Of a stretch of DNA of 64,000 nucleotides, positions 37,845-48,059 are shown one piece after another (positions within the stretch are counted from its first letter, which is position 1; each line of letters opens with the position of its first letter). Position numbers and translations under genes: made by a program. The notes beneath the pieces were generated by a model, which was not told where the DNA came from, ran no database searches, and was given only the letters and a program-made list of their open reading frames with translations. The DNA lies in the NCBI GenBank assembly GCA_024397995.1, contig CP073746.1, forward strand, positions 1,302,001-1,366,000. The letters run 5' to 3'. This DNA is from a bacterium SCSIO 12827. Lineage in GTDB: Bacteria; Pseudomonadota; Alphaproteobacteria; Rhodospirillales; Casp-alpha2.

Positions 37845-38066
37845 AGGGGGCTGAGGCTTCGGTCCCCGCGTTGCCGGCGAATAGGTGGAGCAGCGGATCC
37901 GGGGTTTTTTCCGCATTGCGGTAAGCCTTCCATTCGTGGCTGATTTGCCCTTGCGGGCGCTTGGGGGGCTGGTTATGTTGCGCCCGCGAAATAACAATTC
38001 ATAAGCGGTGGCGCCATCGGCTTCGAAACCCGAGAACGCCGCCTCATTCGGACGCAGGAGATTCAG

Positions 38067-39044
38067 ATGAGCTTTCATATCGTCGAACAGGCGCCGGCGC
38101 GCTTGAACCGCAGCGAACTGGCCGTTCCCGGTTCCAACCCCACGTTCATGGAAAAGGCTGCCAAAAGTAACGCCGACGTGGTGTTCCTGGACCTGGAAGA
38201 CGCCGTCGCCCCGGATGACAAGGCGCCTGCGCGCAAGAACATCATCGCCGCCCTGAACGATCTGGACTGGTCGGGCAAGACCGTGTCCATTCGCATCAAC
38301 GGCCTGGATACCCATTACATGTACCGCGATCTGGTCGAGATCCTGGAAGGGGCGCCGGGCAAGCTTGACCTGATCATGATCCCCAAAGTCGGCACGGCGT
38401 CGGACGTCTATGCCATCGATATGATGGTGACCCAGATCGAAGACGCGACCAAGGTGTCCAAGCGCATCGGCTTCGAGCTGATCATCGAAACGGCCTTGGG
38501 TATGCAGAATCTGGCGGAAATCGCCCAGGCGTCCAAGCGCAACGAATCCCTGCACTTCGGTGTCGCCGACTACGCGGCGTCGACCAAGGCGCGGACCACC
38601 GTCATCGGCGGCCCGAACCGGGACTATGCCGTGCTGACCGATCCCGACGACGCCGGCAACCGCGACGTTCACTGGGGTGATATGTGGCATTACCCGATCG
38701 CCAAAATGGTCGTCGTCGCGCGCGCCAACGGCCTGCGCCCGATCGACGGCCCGTTCGGCGATTTCTCCGACCCGGACGGCTACAAGGCCCAGGCCATGCG
38801 CGCCTCGACCCTTGGCTGTGAAGGCAAGTGGGCGATTCATCCGTCGCAGATCGACCTTGCCAACGAGCTATTCAGCCCGTCGGAAAAGGAAGTGACCCAG
38901 GCCCAGCGCATCCTCGACGCCATGGACCAGGCTCAGAAGGAAGGCAAGGGCGCCGTCTCGCTTGACGGTCGCCTGATCGACATCGCCTCCATCCGCCAGG
39001 CCAAGGTATTGGTGGAAAAGGCGGCGCAGATCAAAGGTTCCTGA
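38067..39044 (+). CDS. mcl: Malyl-CoA lyase (HpcH/HpaI, CitE-like)
   Basis: The 325 residues closely fit (beta-methyl)malyl-CoA lyases: LNRSELAVPGSNPTFMEKAA, FLDLEDAVAPDDKAPARKNI (metal-ligand Glu/Asp), IRINGLDTHYMYRDLVEI, IETALGMQNL, FGVADYAASTKAR, GPFGDFSDPDGY and GKWAIHPSQIDLAN. It splits malyl-CoA to acetyl-CoA and glyoxylate, as in the serine cycle or the ethylmalonyl-CoA pathway. GGAG precedes the ATG and a terminator follows. No other genes of those cycles are adjacent, so I infer a glyoxylate-handling module with the reductase at 34785. Confidence 0.9.
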   Translation: MSFHIVEQAPARLNRSELAVPGSNPTFMEKAAKSNADVVFLDLEDAVAPDDKAPARKNIIAALNDLDWSGKTVSIRINGLDTHYMYRDLVEILEGAPGKLDLIMIPKVGTASDVYAIDMMVTQIEDATKVSKRIGFELIIETALGMQNLAEIAQASKRNESLHFGVADYAASTKARTTVIGGPNRDYAVLTDPDDAGNRDVHWGDMWHYPIAKMVVVARANGLRPIDGPFGDFSDPDGYKAQAMRASTLGCEGKWAIHPSQIDLANELFSPSEKEVTQAQRILDAMDQAQKEGKGAVSLDGRLIDIASIRQAKVLVEKAAQIKGS

Positions 39045-39071
39045 TCTGTCTTTTCGGCATTTTTGAACAAT

Positions 39072-39108
39072 AAACGGCGGGTTCCCTGGATTTGGGACCC
39101 GCCGTTTT
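39072..39108 (+). terminator. Rho-independent terminator after malyl-CoA lyase
   Basis: A GC-rich stem of about 13 bp with one bulged T (39072-39086 with 39094-39107) is followed by TTTT. It cleanly separates mcl from the EAL gene. Confidence 0.88.
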
Positions 39109-39153
39109 CGTTTCTGTCCCCAGGGTGCCAAATCTATAGCGAAAGTAGGGATG

Positions 39154-39181
39154 TTCATCGCCCGCATAAGGTTTCTATAAT
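39154..39181 (+). promoter_or_regulatory. Candidate promoter of EAL gene
   Basis: TTCATC (39154-39159) and a consensus TATAAT (39176-39181) with 16-bp spacing lie 30 bp before the ATG at 39212. Confidence 0.45.
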
Positions 39182-39211
39182 GCCCGCAAAATACAAAGGG
39201 CAGGGACGGAT

Positions 39212-40966
39212 ATGGCGGAAACTTCCGCACAAGAGGGCAATGGCGCACGCCGGGTTTCGGACCGGGAGCGGTTCATTGCATTCTCTTTCTGTTGGGCCGA
39301 AGCCATCATCGAGCTCGACAGCGAGCGAACCATCACCTTTGCCGGCGGTATCCTGCCGCTTTTGACGGGTAAGGATCCGCGCACCCTGAAGGGCATGACG
39401 ATCCTCGACATCATCGCCGACGAGGACCGTCCGTTGGCCGAACAGATGCTTGACGCCATCGCCCGCACCGGCCGGTTCGACAATATCCATCTGCGCTTCA
39501 AGGGAGCCAACGGCAATTCCCAACCCCTGGTGACCTGCGGCTACCGCAATCCGGAATTGGAAAACCGCTATTTCCTGGCATTCCATTTGGCCGGCGGCCT
39601 GTCCACGGACAAATCCCTGAAGAAAACGGGCAAGGAAGGGCTCTACGACGCCGACAGCTTCGGCAAGATGGCGTCCAAGATGTTGGCAGAAGGGGTCGAC
39701 GGCGCCGACAAGATGACCCTGGTCGAACTCGACGGCTTGACCGAAGCTCAGGAGGAAATGGACGAGGCCCAGCGCGAGAACCTGATGGGCGCGGTGGGGT
39801 CGGTCCTCAAGATGTCGTCGGTCAACGGCGACGCGGCGGCCAAGCTGGGCGATGGCAAGTACGGGGTGGTCCACGGCCAGGGCCTGGACGTGGACGCCAT
39901 GAAGGCGCGGATCTCGTCCCTGATCCAGAACATCGCGCCCGAAGCCGATGGCATCTCCGTCGGCGCGGCGACCATCGACGCCGGCGACGGCCTGACCGAG
40001 GAAAACCTGACCAAGGGCGTGATCCACGCACTCAACGAATTTTCCAAGTCCAAGGGCGGGGCGGTATCGCTCGAAGCCCTGTCGGGTAGCATGGACGACT
40101 TGGTCAAGGACGCCATGGAAACGGCGGAAACCTTCAACCGGGTGGTTAAGAAATCCGATTTTCGCATGGCCATGCATCCGATCATCGGGATCAAGGACGG
40201 AGTCATCCACCATTACGAGGCGCTGGCCCGGTTCCAGGGAAAGCATGGTGAAAGCCCCTACAAGTACATCACTTTCGCCGAGGAAACGGGCCTGATCGGG
40301 GCCTTCGACCTGTCCGTCATCGACAAGGTCATGGTCTGGATCGACGAGAACAAGGATTCCCCCCTGTTTGCCTCGGTCGCCGTCAACATCTCGGGCAACT
40401 CGATCGTCGACAAGCGCTACATCGACGGCCTGCAGGATCGCCTGAAGGCCAACCCCTGGACCCAGGGCAAGCTGATCTTCGAATTGACGGAATCATCGCG
40501 GGTCGAGGATCTGGAAACCGCCAACGAGTTCATCCAGAACCTGCGCGGCATGGGCTATCCCGTGTGCTTGGACGATTTCGGCGCCGGGGCGGCCAGTTTC
40601 CAATACCTGTCCGCCATCGATGTCGACGTGGTGAAGATCGACGGCCCGGTGGTCAAGAACGCGGAAGCGATCGAGCGCGGCCGGGCGTTCCTCACGGCGT
40701 TGGCGTCGTTCTGCCGGGAACTGAAGGTCGAGACCATCGCCGAAATGGTCGATACGCCGGAAACGGTATCGTTCTGCCACGCCTGCGGCATCGACTTCGT
40801 GCAGGGCTTTTTGTTCGGCCCGCCCAAGTTCGATCTGACTGAGTACAGTGATTTCCGCGACAAATTGGCGGCCTCCACCGCGCCGGGCGCCAAGGCCTCG
40901 GGGCCGCTGACCTCAAGCCACGCGACGTCGTCCGCATCGGCCGCGCCGGAACCGGGTGCGTCCTGA
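39212..40966 (+). CDS. PAS/EAL c-di-GMP phosphodiesterase
   Basis: A 584-residue signalling protein. The N-terminal 115 residues look PAS-like (AIIELDSERTITFAGGILPLLTG). The middle segment, about 150-310, looks like a GGDEF remnant with no active-site motif. The EAL domain spans about 315-565 and keeps the expected catalytic residues: HHYEALARF, VAVNISGNSI, FELTESS, LDDFGAGAAS, VKIDGPVV, IAEMVDT and QGFLFG. Active c-di-GMP hydrolysis is therefore expected. The C-terminal tail is Ala/Ser-rich. It is followed closely by DUF6614. Confidence 0.88.
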   Translation: MAETSAQEGNGARRVSDRERFIAFSFCWAEAIIELDSERTITFAGGILPLLTGKDPRTLKGMTILDIIADEDRPLAEQMLDAIARTGRFDNIHLRFKGANGNSQPLVTCGYRNPELENRYFLAFHLAGGLSTDKSLKKTGKEGLYDADSFGKMASKMLAEGVDGADKMTLVELDGLTEAQEEMDEAQRENLMGAVGSVLKMSSVNGDAAAKLGDGKYGVVHGQGLDVDAMKARISSLIQNIAPEADGISVGAATIDAGDGLTEENLTKGVIHALNEFSKSKGGAVSLEALSGSMDDLVKDAMETAETFNRVVKKSDFRMAMHPIIGIKDGVIHHYEALARFQGKHGESPYKYITFAEETGLIGAFDLSVIDKVMVWIDENKDSPLFASVAVNISGNSIVDKRYIDGLQDRLKANPWTQGKLIFELTESSRVEDLETANEFIQNLRGMGYPVCLDDFGAGAASFQYLSAIDVDVVKIDGPVVKNAEAIERGRAFLTALASFCRELKVETIAEMVDTPETVSFCHACGIDFVQGFLFGPPKFDLTEYSDFRDKLAASTAPGAKASGPLTSSHATSSASAAPEPGAS

Positions 40967-40980
40967 CAAGGCCACGGCCG

Positions 40981-41331
40981 ATGGACATCTATCACATCTG
41001 GTGCACCCTGAAGGACGGCGTCGGCGACATGGCCTTCGCCGGTCATGTGGGCAAATATCTGGACCATCTGAAGGATCAGGGGCACATCGCGGGCTGGCGG
41101 CTGACGCGGCGCAAGTTGGGCCTGGGCCCGGAAGATCTCCCCGAATTCCACATCATGGTCGAAGTCACGGGCCTGGCCCAATTGGATGAGGCGTTCGGTC
41201 ACGTCGCCACGCGGGCAGAGCCCGTGGAAGGTCTTCACCATTGCGTCAACAGTCTGGTTTCAAAGGTAAAATTCGCGCTCTACCGGGACTTTCCCGACCC
41301 CGTCCGGAAAACGGGTGAAGAACGGTTCTAG
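40981..41331 (+). CDS. Conserved small alpha/beta protein, DUF6614-like
   Basis: A 116-residue protein: DIYHIWCTLKDGVGDMAFAGHVGKYLDHLKDQGHIAGWRLTRRKLG, then FHIMVEVTGLAQLDEAFGHVA and EGLHHCVNSLVSKVKFALYRDFPD. The pattern of beta-alpha-beta repeats suggests a ferredoxin-like dimeric barrel, as in DUF6614 family proteins. No catalytic residues are known. It lies 14 bp after the EAL gene and may be cotranscribed. Confidence 0.7.
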   Translation: MDIYHIWCTLKDGVGDMAFAGHVGKYLDHLKDQGHIAGWRLTRRKLGLGPEDLPEFHIMVEVTGLAQLDEAFGHVATRAEPVEGLHHCVNSLVSKVKFALYRDFPDPVRKTGEERF

Positions 41332-41391
41332 CGGCGATTTCGGCGATTTTCAGCGTCGCCAAGATGCGAAGGCCTGTGCTAGAAAACGCAG

Positions 41392-42348
41392 ATGCACAAT
41401 TACCTGGATTTCGAAAAGCCCATCGCCGAGCTTGAGGGCAAGATCGAGGAGCTTCGGCACCTCTCGTCCGACGGCCAGATGAACATCGCCGACGAAGTCG
41501 GCAAGATGCAGGCCAAGGTCGACAAGCTCCTGGTCACGACCTATCAGAAGCTCACGCCCTGGCAGAAGACGCAGGTGGCGCGCCATCACGACCGCCCCCA
41601 TGCCATGGACTACATCAATTCCCTGATCGACGATTTCACGCCCCTGGCTGGCGATCGCCAGTTCGCCGAAGACCCGGCCGTGGTCGGCGGCATGGGCCGT
41701 TTCCGCGGCCAGTCGGTGGTCGTCATCGGCAACGAAAAGGGATCCGACACGGTTGCCCGCGTGCGCCATAATTTCGGCATGGCCAAGCCCGAGGGCTACC
41801 GCAAGGCCCAGCGCCTGATGAAGCTGGCCGACCGCTTCAACCTGCCGGTCATCACCCTGGTCGATACGCCCGGCGCCTATCCGGGGGTCGAGGCAGAGGC
41901 CCGCGGCCAGGCCGAAGCCATCGCCCGGTCGATCGAAGTCTGCTTCGGCATCAAGGTTCCCTTCGTCTCCGTCGTTATCGGCGAAGGCGGGTCAGGTGGC
42001 GCTATCGCGCTTGCCGCCGCCAACGTGGTGGTGATGATGGAACATGCGGTCTATTCGGTGATTTCGCCGGAAGGCTGCGCCTCGATCCTGTGGCGCGACG
42101 GCGACATGGCGGAAACGGCGGCGGGGGCGTTGAAACTGACGGCGCAGGATCTGGCCGACCTCGGCGTCATCGACGCCATCGTTGCGGAACCGCTGGGCGG
42201 TGCGCACCGCGAACGGGATCAGGCGATCCAGTCGGTCGGCAAGGAAATCGACAAGCAGCTCGCCGAATTGGCGGCCCTGCCCGGTGACGCCCTGCGCAGT
42301 GCCCGGCGTGAGAAGTTCCTGAAGATGGGTGCCAACGGCCTCGCCTGA
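41392..42348 (+). CDS. accA: Acetyl-CoA carboxylase carboxyltransferase alpha subunit
   Basis: With AccD, transfers carboxyl from biotin to acetyl-CoA, making malonyl-CoA for fatty-acid synthesis. The 318 residues begin [21 protein letters not shown] and show [67 protein letters not shown] and [15 protein letters not shown]. In many alphaproteobacteria accA follows xerD directly; here about 12.8 kb separate them. Confidence 0.97.
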   Translation: MHNYLDFEKPIAELEGKIEELRHLSSDGQMNIADEVGKMQAKVDKLLVTTYQKLTPWQKTQVARHHDRPHAMDYINSLIDDFTPLAGDRQFAEDPAVVGGMGRFRGQSVVVIGNEKGSDTVARVRHNFGMAKPEGYRKAQRLMKLADRFNLPVITLVDTPGAYPGVEAEARGQAEAIARSIEVCFGIKVPFVSVVIGEGGSGGAIALAAANVVVMMEHAVYSVISPEGCASILWRDGDMAETAAGALKLTAQDLADLGVIDAIVAEPLGGAHRERDQAIQSVGKEIDKQLAELAALPGDALRSARREKFLKMGANGLA

Positions 42349-42395
42349 TTTCTCGCCGTCTTCCGTGCAGGCGCCGGCAAGGGTAGTCTCGCAGG

Positions 42396-42896
42396 ATGAC
42401 ATCCGCACAGAAAATGACTCTCTGGCTCAGCGCTCTTGGCGGCGCCGGTTTGGCACTCGTGCTCTGGGGCCTGCTGGCTTGGCTCGACGGTTGGCCGGGG
42501 CCGATTCCGGACGCGGGGGAGCGCATCGGCCTTGCCTTGAAGCTCGCGGTCCTGCTGGTCGTGGTGCAGGGGGTGGCGCTGACGCGGCTGATCACCGGGG
42601 CCATCGATCCGCTTACCGATGCGCCTACAACCTGGCGCCGCGTCGACATGCGCGTGCTCGCCAATACGGTCGAGCAGACACTGATCTTCCTGCCGCTCTA
42701 TCTGGCGGTGGTGATGGTGATCAAGGCCGATGAAAGCCCCTGGCTGACGGCGCTGCCCGTGGCCTTCGTGCTGGCGCGAATTGCGTTCTGGATCGGCTAC
42801 CGCATCAGCCCCATGGGCCGGGCACCCGGCATGGCGGCCGGGTTCTTCATCAATCTGGGGATGCTGGGCTTCGTGATCGCGCGGTTTCTCTGCTGA
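42396..42896 (+). CDS. MAPEG family membrane protein
   Basis: A 166-residue protein with four hydrophobic helices of the MAPEG (membrane-associated eicosanoid/glutathione) family. RVLANTVEQTLIFLPLYL contains the conserved helix-2 NxxEQ pattern, and RIAFWIGYRISPMGRAPGMAAGF matches the helix-3/4 region. Family members are glutathione transferase-like or uncharacterised. It is separated from secA by only 17 bp in convergent orientation, so its transcript may read into secA antisense or share a terminator. Confidence 0.85.
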   Translation: MTSAQKMTLWLSALGGAGLALVLWGLLAWLDGWPGPIPDAGERIGLALKLAVLLVVVQGVALTRLITGAIDPLTDAPTTWRRVDMRVLANTVEQTLIFLPLYLAVVMVIKADESPWLTALPVAFVLARIAFWIGYRISPMGRAPGMAAGFFINLGMLGFVIARFLC

Positions 42897-42913
42897 CTGC
42901 TCGGGGTTTGTGA

Positions 42914-45637
42914 CTAAACCTTACCGTGGCAGTGCTTGAACTTGTTGCCCGACCCGCAGGGGCAAGGGGCGTTGCGCGGCACCTTGCCCCAGGTCGCGGG
43001 GTCGTTGGGGTCGACCTCGGGGGCGGCCTGGCGATTGACCACGGTCATGGTCGCCGAACCCTCGGCCTGTTCGTCCTCGCCGCCCATATATTCGGGGCTG
43101 TCGTGATGGGCCTCGCCCTCGTCACCGGCGCGGGCGGCCAGGTATTCCTCTTCCGAGAAGTCCATGCTGAGTTCCACATGGGCCAGCATCATGGTGGTGC
43201 GCTCGCGCAGGCCGACCAGCATTTCCTCGAACAGGGCGAAGGCTTCCTGCTTGTACTCGTTCAAGGGGTCGCGCTGGCCATAGGCACGCAGCCCGATGCC
43301 GTGGCGCAGGTGGTCGAGGGTCAGCAGGTGGTCCTTCCACAGCTGATCCAGCAGTTGCAGCAGCACGGCCTTTTCGACCGAGCGGAAGATTTCCGGCCCG
43401 GCGTTGGCGGCCTTGGCGGCGATCTGTCCGTCCACGGCCTGGGTCAGGCGGTCGCGGATTTCGGCATCGGCGATGCCTTCTTCCTTGGCCCATTCCTGGA
43501 CCGGCAGGTCGAGCCCGAAGACCCGCAGGATTTCCTCATGCAGGGTGTCCATGGCCCACTGCTCGGCATAGGCCTTTTCCGGCATGGTCAGGGCAACCAT
43601 GTCATCGATCACCTGGTGGCGCATGTCGGCGACGTCCTCGGACACGTCCTCGGCCGCCATCAATTCCTTGCGCTGCTCATAGATGACCTTGCGCTGATCG
43701 TTCATGACGTCATCGAACTTCAGCAGGTTCTTGCGGATTTCGAAGTTCCGCTCTTCAACTTTCTGCTGCGCCTTTTCCAGGGCCTTGTTGACCCAGGGGT
43801 GGACGATGGCCTCGCCTTCCTGAAGCCCCAGTTTCTGGAGCATGCTGTCGATGCGTTCCGACCCGAAGATGCGCATCAGGTCATCTTCCAAGGACAGGAA
43901 GAAGGATGAGGCGCCGGGGTCGCCCTGACGGCCGGAACGGCCGCGCAGCTGATTGTCGATGCGCCGGCTTTCGTGGCGTTCCGTGGCGATCACATAAAGC
44001 CCGCCGGCCTGCTTGACGATCTCGCGGTCGGCCGCGATCTCTTCGGCGATCTTCTTGTAATGGGTTTCGTATTCCGGGGTGCCCGGCTCGGCCTTGATTT
44101 CCTGCAGGGCGCGCATGTCGACGTTGCCGCCCAACTGGATGTCGGTGCCGCGGCCGGCCATGTTGGTGGCGATGGTGACGCCGCCGGGCCGCCCGGCCTG
44201 GGCGATGATCTGGGCTTCCTGATCGTGGAAGCGGGCGTTCAGAACGTTGTGTTCGATCTTGCGCTTCTTCAGGCGGGCCGACAGTTCCTCGGATTTCTCG
44301 ATGGACACGGTGCCGACCAGAACCGGCTGCTTCCTTTTGTGGCAGTCCTCGATCAGGTCGAGGATCGCCTCGAACTTCTCGCTGCCCGTGCGGAACACGA
44401 TGTCGTCCTCGTCCTTGCGGATGCAGGGCACGTTGGTCGGAATCTCGATCACCTCGAGACCGTAGATCTGATGGAACTCGCCGGCTTCGGTCATCGCCGT
44501 GCCGGTCATGCCGGCGAGCTTCGGATACAGGCGGAAATAATTCTGGAAGGTGATCGAGGCCAGCGTCTGGTTCTCGTTCTGGATCTCCACGCCTTCCTTG
44601 GCTTCCAAGGCCTGGTGCAGGCCTTCGGAATAGCGCCGGCCCTCCATCATGCGGCCGGTGAATTCGTCGATGATGACGACCTTGCCGTCCTTGACGATGT
44701 AATCCGTGTCGCGCTGGAACAGGATATGCGCCCGTAGCGCCGAATTGGCGTGATGGACCAGGGCGATGTTGTTGATGTCGTAGAGCGAGCCGTCGTCGAG
44801 CAGGCCCTGCTCGCGCATCATCGCTTCAAGCTTTTCCATGCCGGCTTCGGTGAAGGTGACGGAGCGCGCCTTTTCGTCCTTTTCGAAATCGTCGGGGGTG
44901 ACGTTCTTCAGCAGCTTGTCGACGGAGACGTAGAGGTCCGAATTGTCCTCGGTCGCGCCCGAGATGATCAGCGGCGTGCGCGCCTCGTCGATCAGGATGC
45001 TGTCGACTTCGTCGACGATGGCGTAGTTGAAGGGCCGCTGAACCATGTCGTCGAGCGAGAACTTCATGTTGTCGCGCAGATAATCGAAGCCCAGTTCGTT
45101 GTTGGTCGCATACGTGATGTCGCAGCCATAGGCGGCGCGCCGTTCGTCGTCGTCCAACCCGTGCTTGATGACGCCGACGGTGAGCCCCAGGAAATCGTAG
45201 ACCGGCCGCATCCAGTCCGCGTCGCGCGAGGCCAGGTAATCGTTGACCGTGACGACATGGACACCCTCGCCGGAAAGGGCGTTGAGGTAGACCGCCAGGG
45301 TCGAGACCAGGGTCTTGCCTTCACCGGTCTTCATTTCCGCGATTTGGCCCCGGTGCAGAACGATGCCGCCCAGCATCTGCACGTCGAAATGGCGCAGGCC
45401 CAGGGTGCGCTTGGAGGCCTCGCGCACGGTGGCAAAGGCTTCGACCATGATGTCGTCGATGCTTTCCCCCGCTTCGAGGCGCTGTCGGAAGGTGGCGGTG
45501 CGGGCCTTGAGCGCATCGTCGGACAACTTCTCGAGTTCAGGCTCAAGGCCGTTGATGGCATCGACGTCCTTTTGCAGGCCGTTCAGGTACCGGTCATTGG
45601 CGGAACCGAACAGGCTCTTGGCGATGGCGCTGAACAT
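42914..45637 (-). CDS. secA: Preprotein translocase ATPase SecA
   Basis: The motor ATPase that pushes preproteins through SecYEG. ATG 45637 gives 907 residues starting [18 protein letters not shown], the normal start; upstream in-frame codons are non-coding. Walker A is EMKTGEGKT, the DEAD-like box is [17 protein letters not shown], and the C-terminal zinc motif [14 protein letters not shown] binds SecB and lipids. It is divergent from the PpiC-type isomerase gene. Confidence 0.98.
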   Translation of the reverse strand: MFSAIAKSLFGSANDRYLNGLQKDVDAINGLEPELEKLSDDALKARTATFRQRLEAGESIDDIMVEAFATVREASKRTLGLRHFDVQMLGGIVLHRGQIAEMKTGEGKTLVSTLAVYLNALSGEGVHVVTVNDYLASRDADWMRPVYDFLGLTVGVIKHGLDDDERRAAYGCDITYATNNELGFDYLRDNMKFSLDDMVQRPFNYAIVDEVDSILIDEARTPLIISGATEDNSDLYVSVDKLLKNVTPDDFEKDEKARSVTFTEAGMEKLEAMMREQGLLDDGSLYDINNIALVHHANSALRAHILFQRDTDYIVKDGKVVIIDEFTGRMMEGRRYSEGLHQALEAKEGVEIQNENQTLASITFQNYFRLYPKLAGMTGTAMTEAGEFHQIYGLEVIEIPTNVPCIRKDEDDIVFRTGSEKFEAILDLIEDCHKRKQPVLVGTVSIEKSEELSARLKKRKIEHNVLNARFHDQEAQIIAQAGRPGGVTIATNMAGRGTDIQLGGNVDMRALQEIKAEPGTPEYETHYKKIAEEIAADREIVKQAGGLYVIATERHESRRIDNQLRGRSGRQGDPGASSFFLSLEDDLMRIFGSERIDSMLQKLGLQEGEAIVHPWVNKALEKAQQKVEERNFEIRKNLLKFDDVMNDQRKVIYEQRKELMAAEDVSEDVADMRHQVIDDMVALTMPEKAYAEQWAMDTLHEEILRVFGLDLPVQEWAKEEGIADAEIRDRLTQAVDGQIAAKAANAGPEIFRSVEKAVLLQLLDQLWKDHLLTLDHLRHGIGLRAYGQRDPLNEYKQEAFALFEEMLVGLRERTTMMLAHVELSMDFSEEEYLAARAGDEGEAHHDSPEYMGGEDEQAEGSATMTVVNRQAAPEVDPNDPATWGKVPRNAPCPCGSGNKFKHCHGKV

Positions 45638-45882
45638 TCGGGGGTCGTCCTTGAATGGGTAAATGAATATGACAAGTATGAAGCGATTGTGGCGGTTCCT
45701 GGGCGGAATCGCTGGGGAAGAGATAGAGGGGCTCCCCGGTCCTGTCAATGCGGGCCGCCCCATGAGGTTCTTGAAATTACCCTCACATTCAAATGATTGT
45801 CACGGCGACCGGTCGGCGGGTAGGGTGGGGCCCAATCCAGCGGCCGAAGGTTCGGTCGTCTTTCAACGAAAAGGATCTGTTT

Positions 45883-46725
45883 ATGACGTTTCAAAACGCC
45901 CTGCGCGCAGGTGGTGTCGCGGTCTTGATGGGTCTGGCGCCCCTAAGTTTTGCCGCGGCGCCGGTTCTGGCCGCCGACGACCCGGTGGCCGCCACGGTGG
46001 ACGGCACCAAAATCATGCGCTCCGAGGTCACCGAGGCCTACAGCCGCCTGCCGGCCGAATACCAGCAGGTGCCGCTTGAGCAGATCTACCCGGCGTTGCT
46101 GAACAGCCTGATCGACACCAAGCTGGCGGCCATCAAGGCGCGCAAGGAAAAGATCCATGAAACGGCCGAGTTCAAGGAGGAACTGGCGGCGTTCACCGAA
46201 CGGCTGCTGGGCTCGACCCTGATTCAGCGGGCGGTCGATGCCAAGGTCACGGACCAGGCGGTCGCCGCGCGCTATGCCGAAGTCACAAAGGACATGGGCG
46301 GCCAGGTCGAAGTCCATGCCCGCCATATCCTCGTGAAAACCGAGGATGAGGCGAAGGCGGTGATCAAGGAATTGGCCGGCGGCGCCGATTTCGCCGATAC
46401 GGCGAAGAAGAAATCGACCGGTCCTTCCGGCCCCAACGGCGGCGACCTGGGTTATTTCGGCAAGGGTCAGATGGTGCCCGAGTTCGAAAAGGCGGCCTTC
46501 GCCCTTGATAAGGGAGCGATGACCAAGACGCCGGTGAAGACCCAGTTCGGATGGCATGTCATCAAGGTCGAGGACAAGCGTTCACAGCCGGCCCCCTCGC
46601 TTGAGGAAATGGAACCGCAGATTCGCGACAGCCTGACCCGCGAGATCGGCGCCGAGGTGACCAAGGGCCTGCGCGAGACGGCGAAAATCGAACGCTTCAA
46701 TTTGGACGGCACTCCGGCTAAGTAG
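45883..46725 (+). CDS. Periplasmic parvulin peptidyl-prolyl isomerase
   Basis: A 280-residue SurA/PpiD-like folding catalyst for exported proteins. ATG 45883 has AAGGAT upstream and opens a Sec signal ending at VLAADDP. The N-terminal SurA_N-type helical part ([21 protein letters not shown]) is followed by one parvulin domain at about residues 140-230, with [43 protein letters not shown] and [12 protein letters not shown]. Its position beside secA fits handling of secreted proteins. Confidence 0.92.
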   Translation: MTFQNALRAGGVAVLMGLAPLSFAAAPVLAADDPVAATVDGTKIMRSEVTEAYSRLPAEYQQVPLEQIYPALLNSLIDTKLAAIKARKEKIHETAEFKEELAAFTERLLGSTLIQRAVDAKVTDQAVAARYAEVTKDMGGQVEVHARHILVKTEDEAKAVIKELAGGADFADTAKKKSTGPSGPNGGDLGYFGKGQMVPEFEKAAFALDKGAMTKTPVKTQFGWHVIKVEDKRSQPAPSLEEMEPQIRDSLTREIGAEVTKGLRETAKIERFNLDGTPAK

Positions 46726-46737
46726 GAGGCGATTCAA

Positions 46738-46761
46738 GGCCTTCCCCGACCAGGGAAGGCC
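46738..46761 (+). terminator. 9-bp hairpin between parvulin gene and argJ
   Basis: A perfect 9-bp stem (46738-46746 with 46753-46761, 6-nt loop) lies 13 bp past the stop. No T-run follows, so it may be a processing or attenuation structure rather than a full terminator. Confidence 0.4.
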
Positions 46762-46792
46762 CTTCCAACTCCTTGCAGACGCGAGTTCGACC

Positions 46793-48037
46793 ATGGCCAA
46801 GACCAAGCCCAAAGTCTCCCCCCTGGCGCCCGAAGCCTTCCCGACCATTCCGCCGATCGACGGCGTGCGCGTAGCCACCCGTGCCTGCGGCGTGCGTTAC
46901 AAAGGGCGGACGGACGTCCTGCTGGTCGAACTGGCCGACGAGACCCAGGCGGCGGGGGTGTTCACCAAATCGTTGACCGCGTCGGCCCCCGTGGATTGGT
47001 GCCGCAAGTCCCTTCCGGGCGGCATCGCCAACGGGCTGATCGTCAATTCCGGCAATGCCAACGCCTTCACCGGGCGGCTGGGCGAGGATGCGGTGGAACA
47101 GGTGGTCGAGGCCGTGGCCGACCGTCTGGCCTGCCGGCCGTCACGAGTGTTCGCGGCGTCCACGGGCGTGATCGGCGAGCCGCTCAATTTCAAGTCCATC
47201 ACCGACAATCTGGACGCCCTGGCGGCCGATCTTGCCCCCGGCAAATGGGACGAGGCGGCCAAGGCCATCATGACCACCGATACCTTCCCCAAGGGGGCGG
47301 TGAAGGAAGCCCAGATCAACGGCACCAAGGTCACCATCGCGGGCATCGCCAAGGGATCGGGCATGATCGCGCCGGACATGGCGACCATGCTGGCCTATGT
47401 GTTCACGGATGCGAAAATCCCGGCCCCCGTTCTGCAGGGCATCCTGGCCCCGATCTGCGAACGCACGTTCAATTCGATCACCGTGGACAGCGATACATCG
47501 ACCAGCGATTCCCTGATGCTGTTCGCCACGGGGGCGGCGGGCAACGCCGACCGGTTCTCCGGCCCCGACGATGCCGCGCTCAAGGATTTCCGGACCAAGG
47601 CGGAAGCGGTCATGCGCGACCTTGCCCATCAGATCGTGCGCGACGGCGAAGGGGCGTCAAAGTTCATCGAAATCACGGTCACCGGCGCCGACAGCGACGC
47701 CGCGGCCAAGCGCATCGGCCTGTCGATCGCCAATTCGCCCCTGGTCAAGACGGCGATCGCCGGCGAAGACGCCAACTGGGGCCGCATCGTCATGGCCGTG
47801 GGCAAGGCGGGTGAGAAGGCCGAACGCGACCGCCTGAACATCGCCATCGGCGGCATCACCATCGCCGCCAACGGCCTGGCCGTGGACGGCTACGACGAAG
47901 CTCCGGTGACGGCCCATATGCAAAGCCCGGAAATCAACATCGCCGTCGACGTCGGCGTGGGCAACGGGCGGGCCACCGTGTGGACCTGCGACCTGACCCA
48001 CGGCTACATCGACATCAACGCCGACTATCGGTCTTGA
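46793..48037 (+). CDS. argJ: Bifunctional ornithine acetyltransferase/N-acetylglutamate synthase
   Basis: Moves the acetyl group from N-acetylornithine to glutamate in the cyclic arginine pathway and may also use acetyl-CoA. The 414 residues show TDVLLVELADETQAAGVFTKS, NSGNANAFTGRLGEDA, the nucleophile and autocleavage site KGSGMIAPDMATMLAYVFTDA (cut before the Thr to give alpha and beta chains) and NWGRIVMAVGKAGEKAERDR. It lies in the secA-parvulin-argJ-mutT order common in the group. Confidence 0.97.
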   Translation: MAKTKPKVSPLAPEAFPTIPPIDGVRVATRACGVRYKGRTDVLLVELADETQAAGVFTKSLTASAPVDWCRKSLPGGIANGLIVNSGNANAFTGRLGEDAVEQVVEAVADRLACRPSRVFAASTGVIGEPLNFKSITDNLDALAADLAPGKWDEAAKAIMTTDTFPKGAVKEAQINGTKVTIAGIAKGSGMIAPDMATMLAYVFTDAKIPAPVLQGILAPICERTFNSITVDSDTSTSDSLMLFATGAAGNADRFSGPDDAALKDFRTKAEAVMRDLAHQIVRDGEGASKFIEITVTGADSDAAAKRIGLSIANSPLVKTAIAGEDANWGRIVMAVGKAGEKAERDRLNIAIGGITIAANGLAVDGYDEAPVTAHMQSPEINIAVDVGVGNGRATVWTCDLTHGYIDINADYRS

Positions 48038-48059
48038 TATGAACCCTCAGTCGCCGGGC

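Noticed and set aside
34785-39044. A beta-hydroxyaspartate cycle cluster
   Set aside because: No bhcA-D-like set is present; only a PLP enzyme and a dehydrogenase vaguely fit, and malyl-CoA lyase points to other routes.
44750-45796. A long plus-strand frame over secA
   Set aside because: secA is unmistakable on the minus strand; the opposite frame is a codon-bias artefact.
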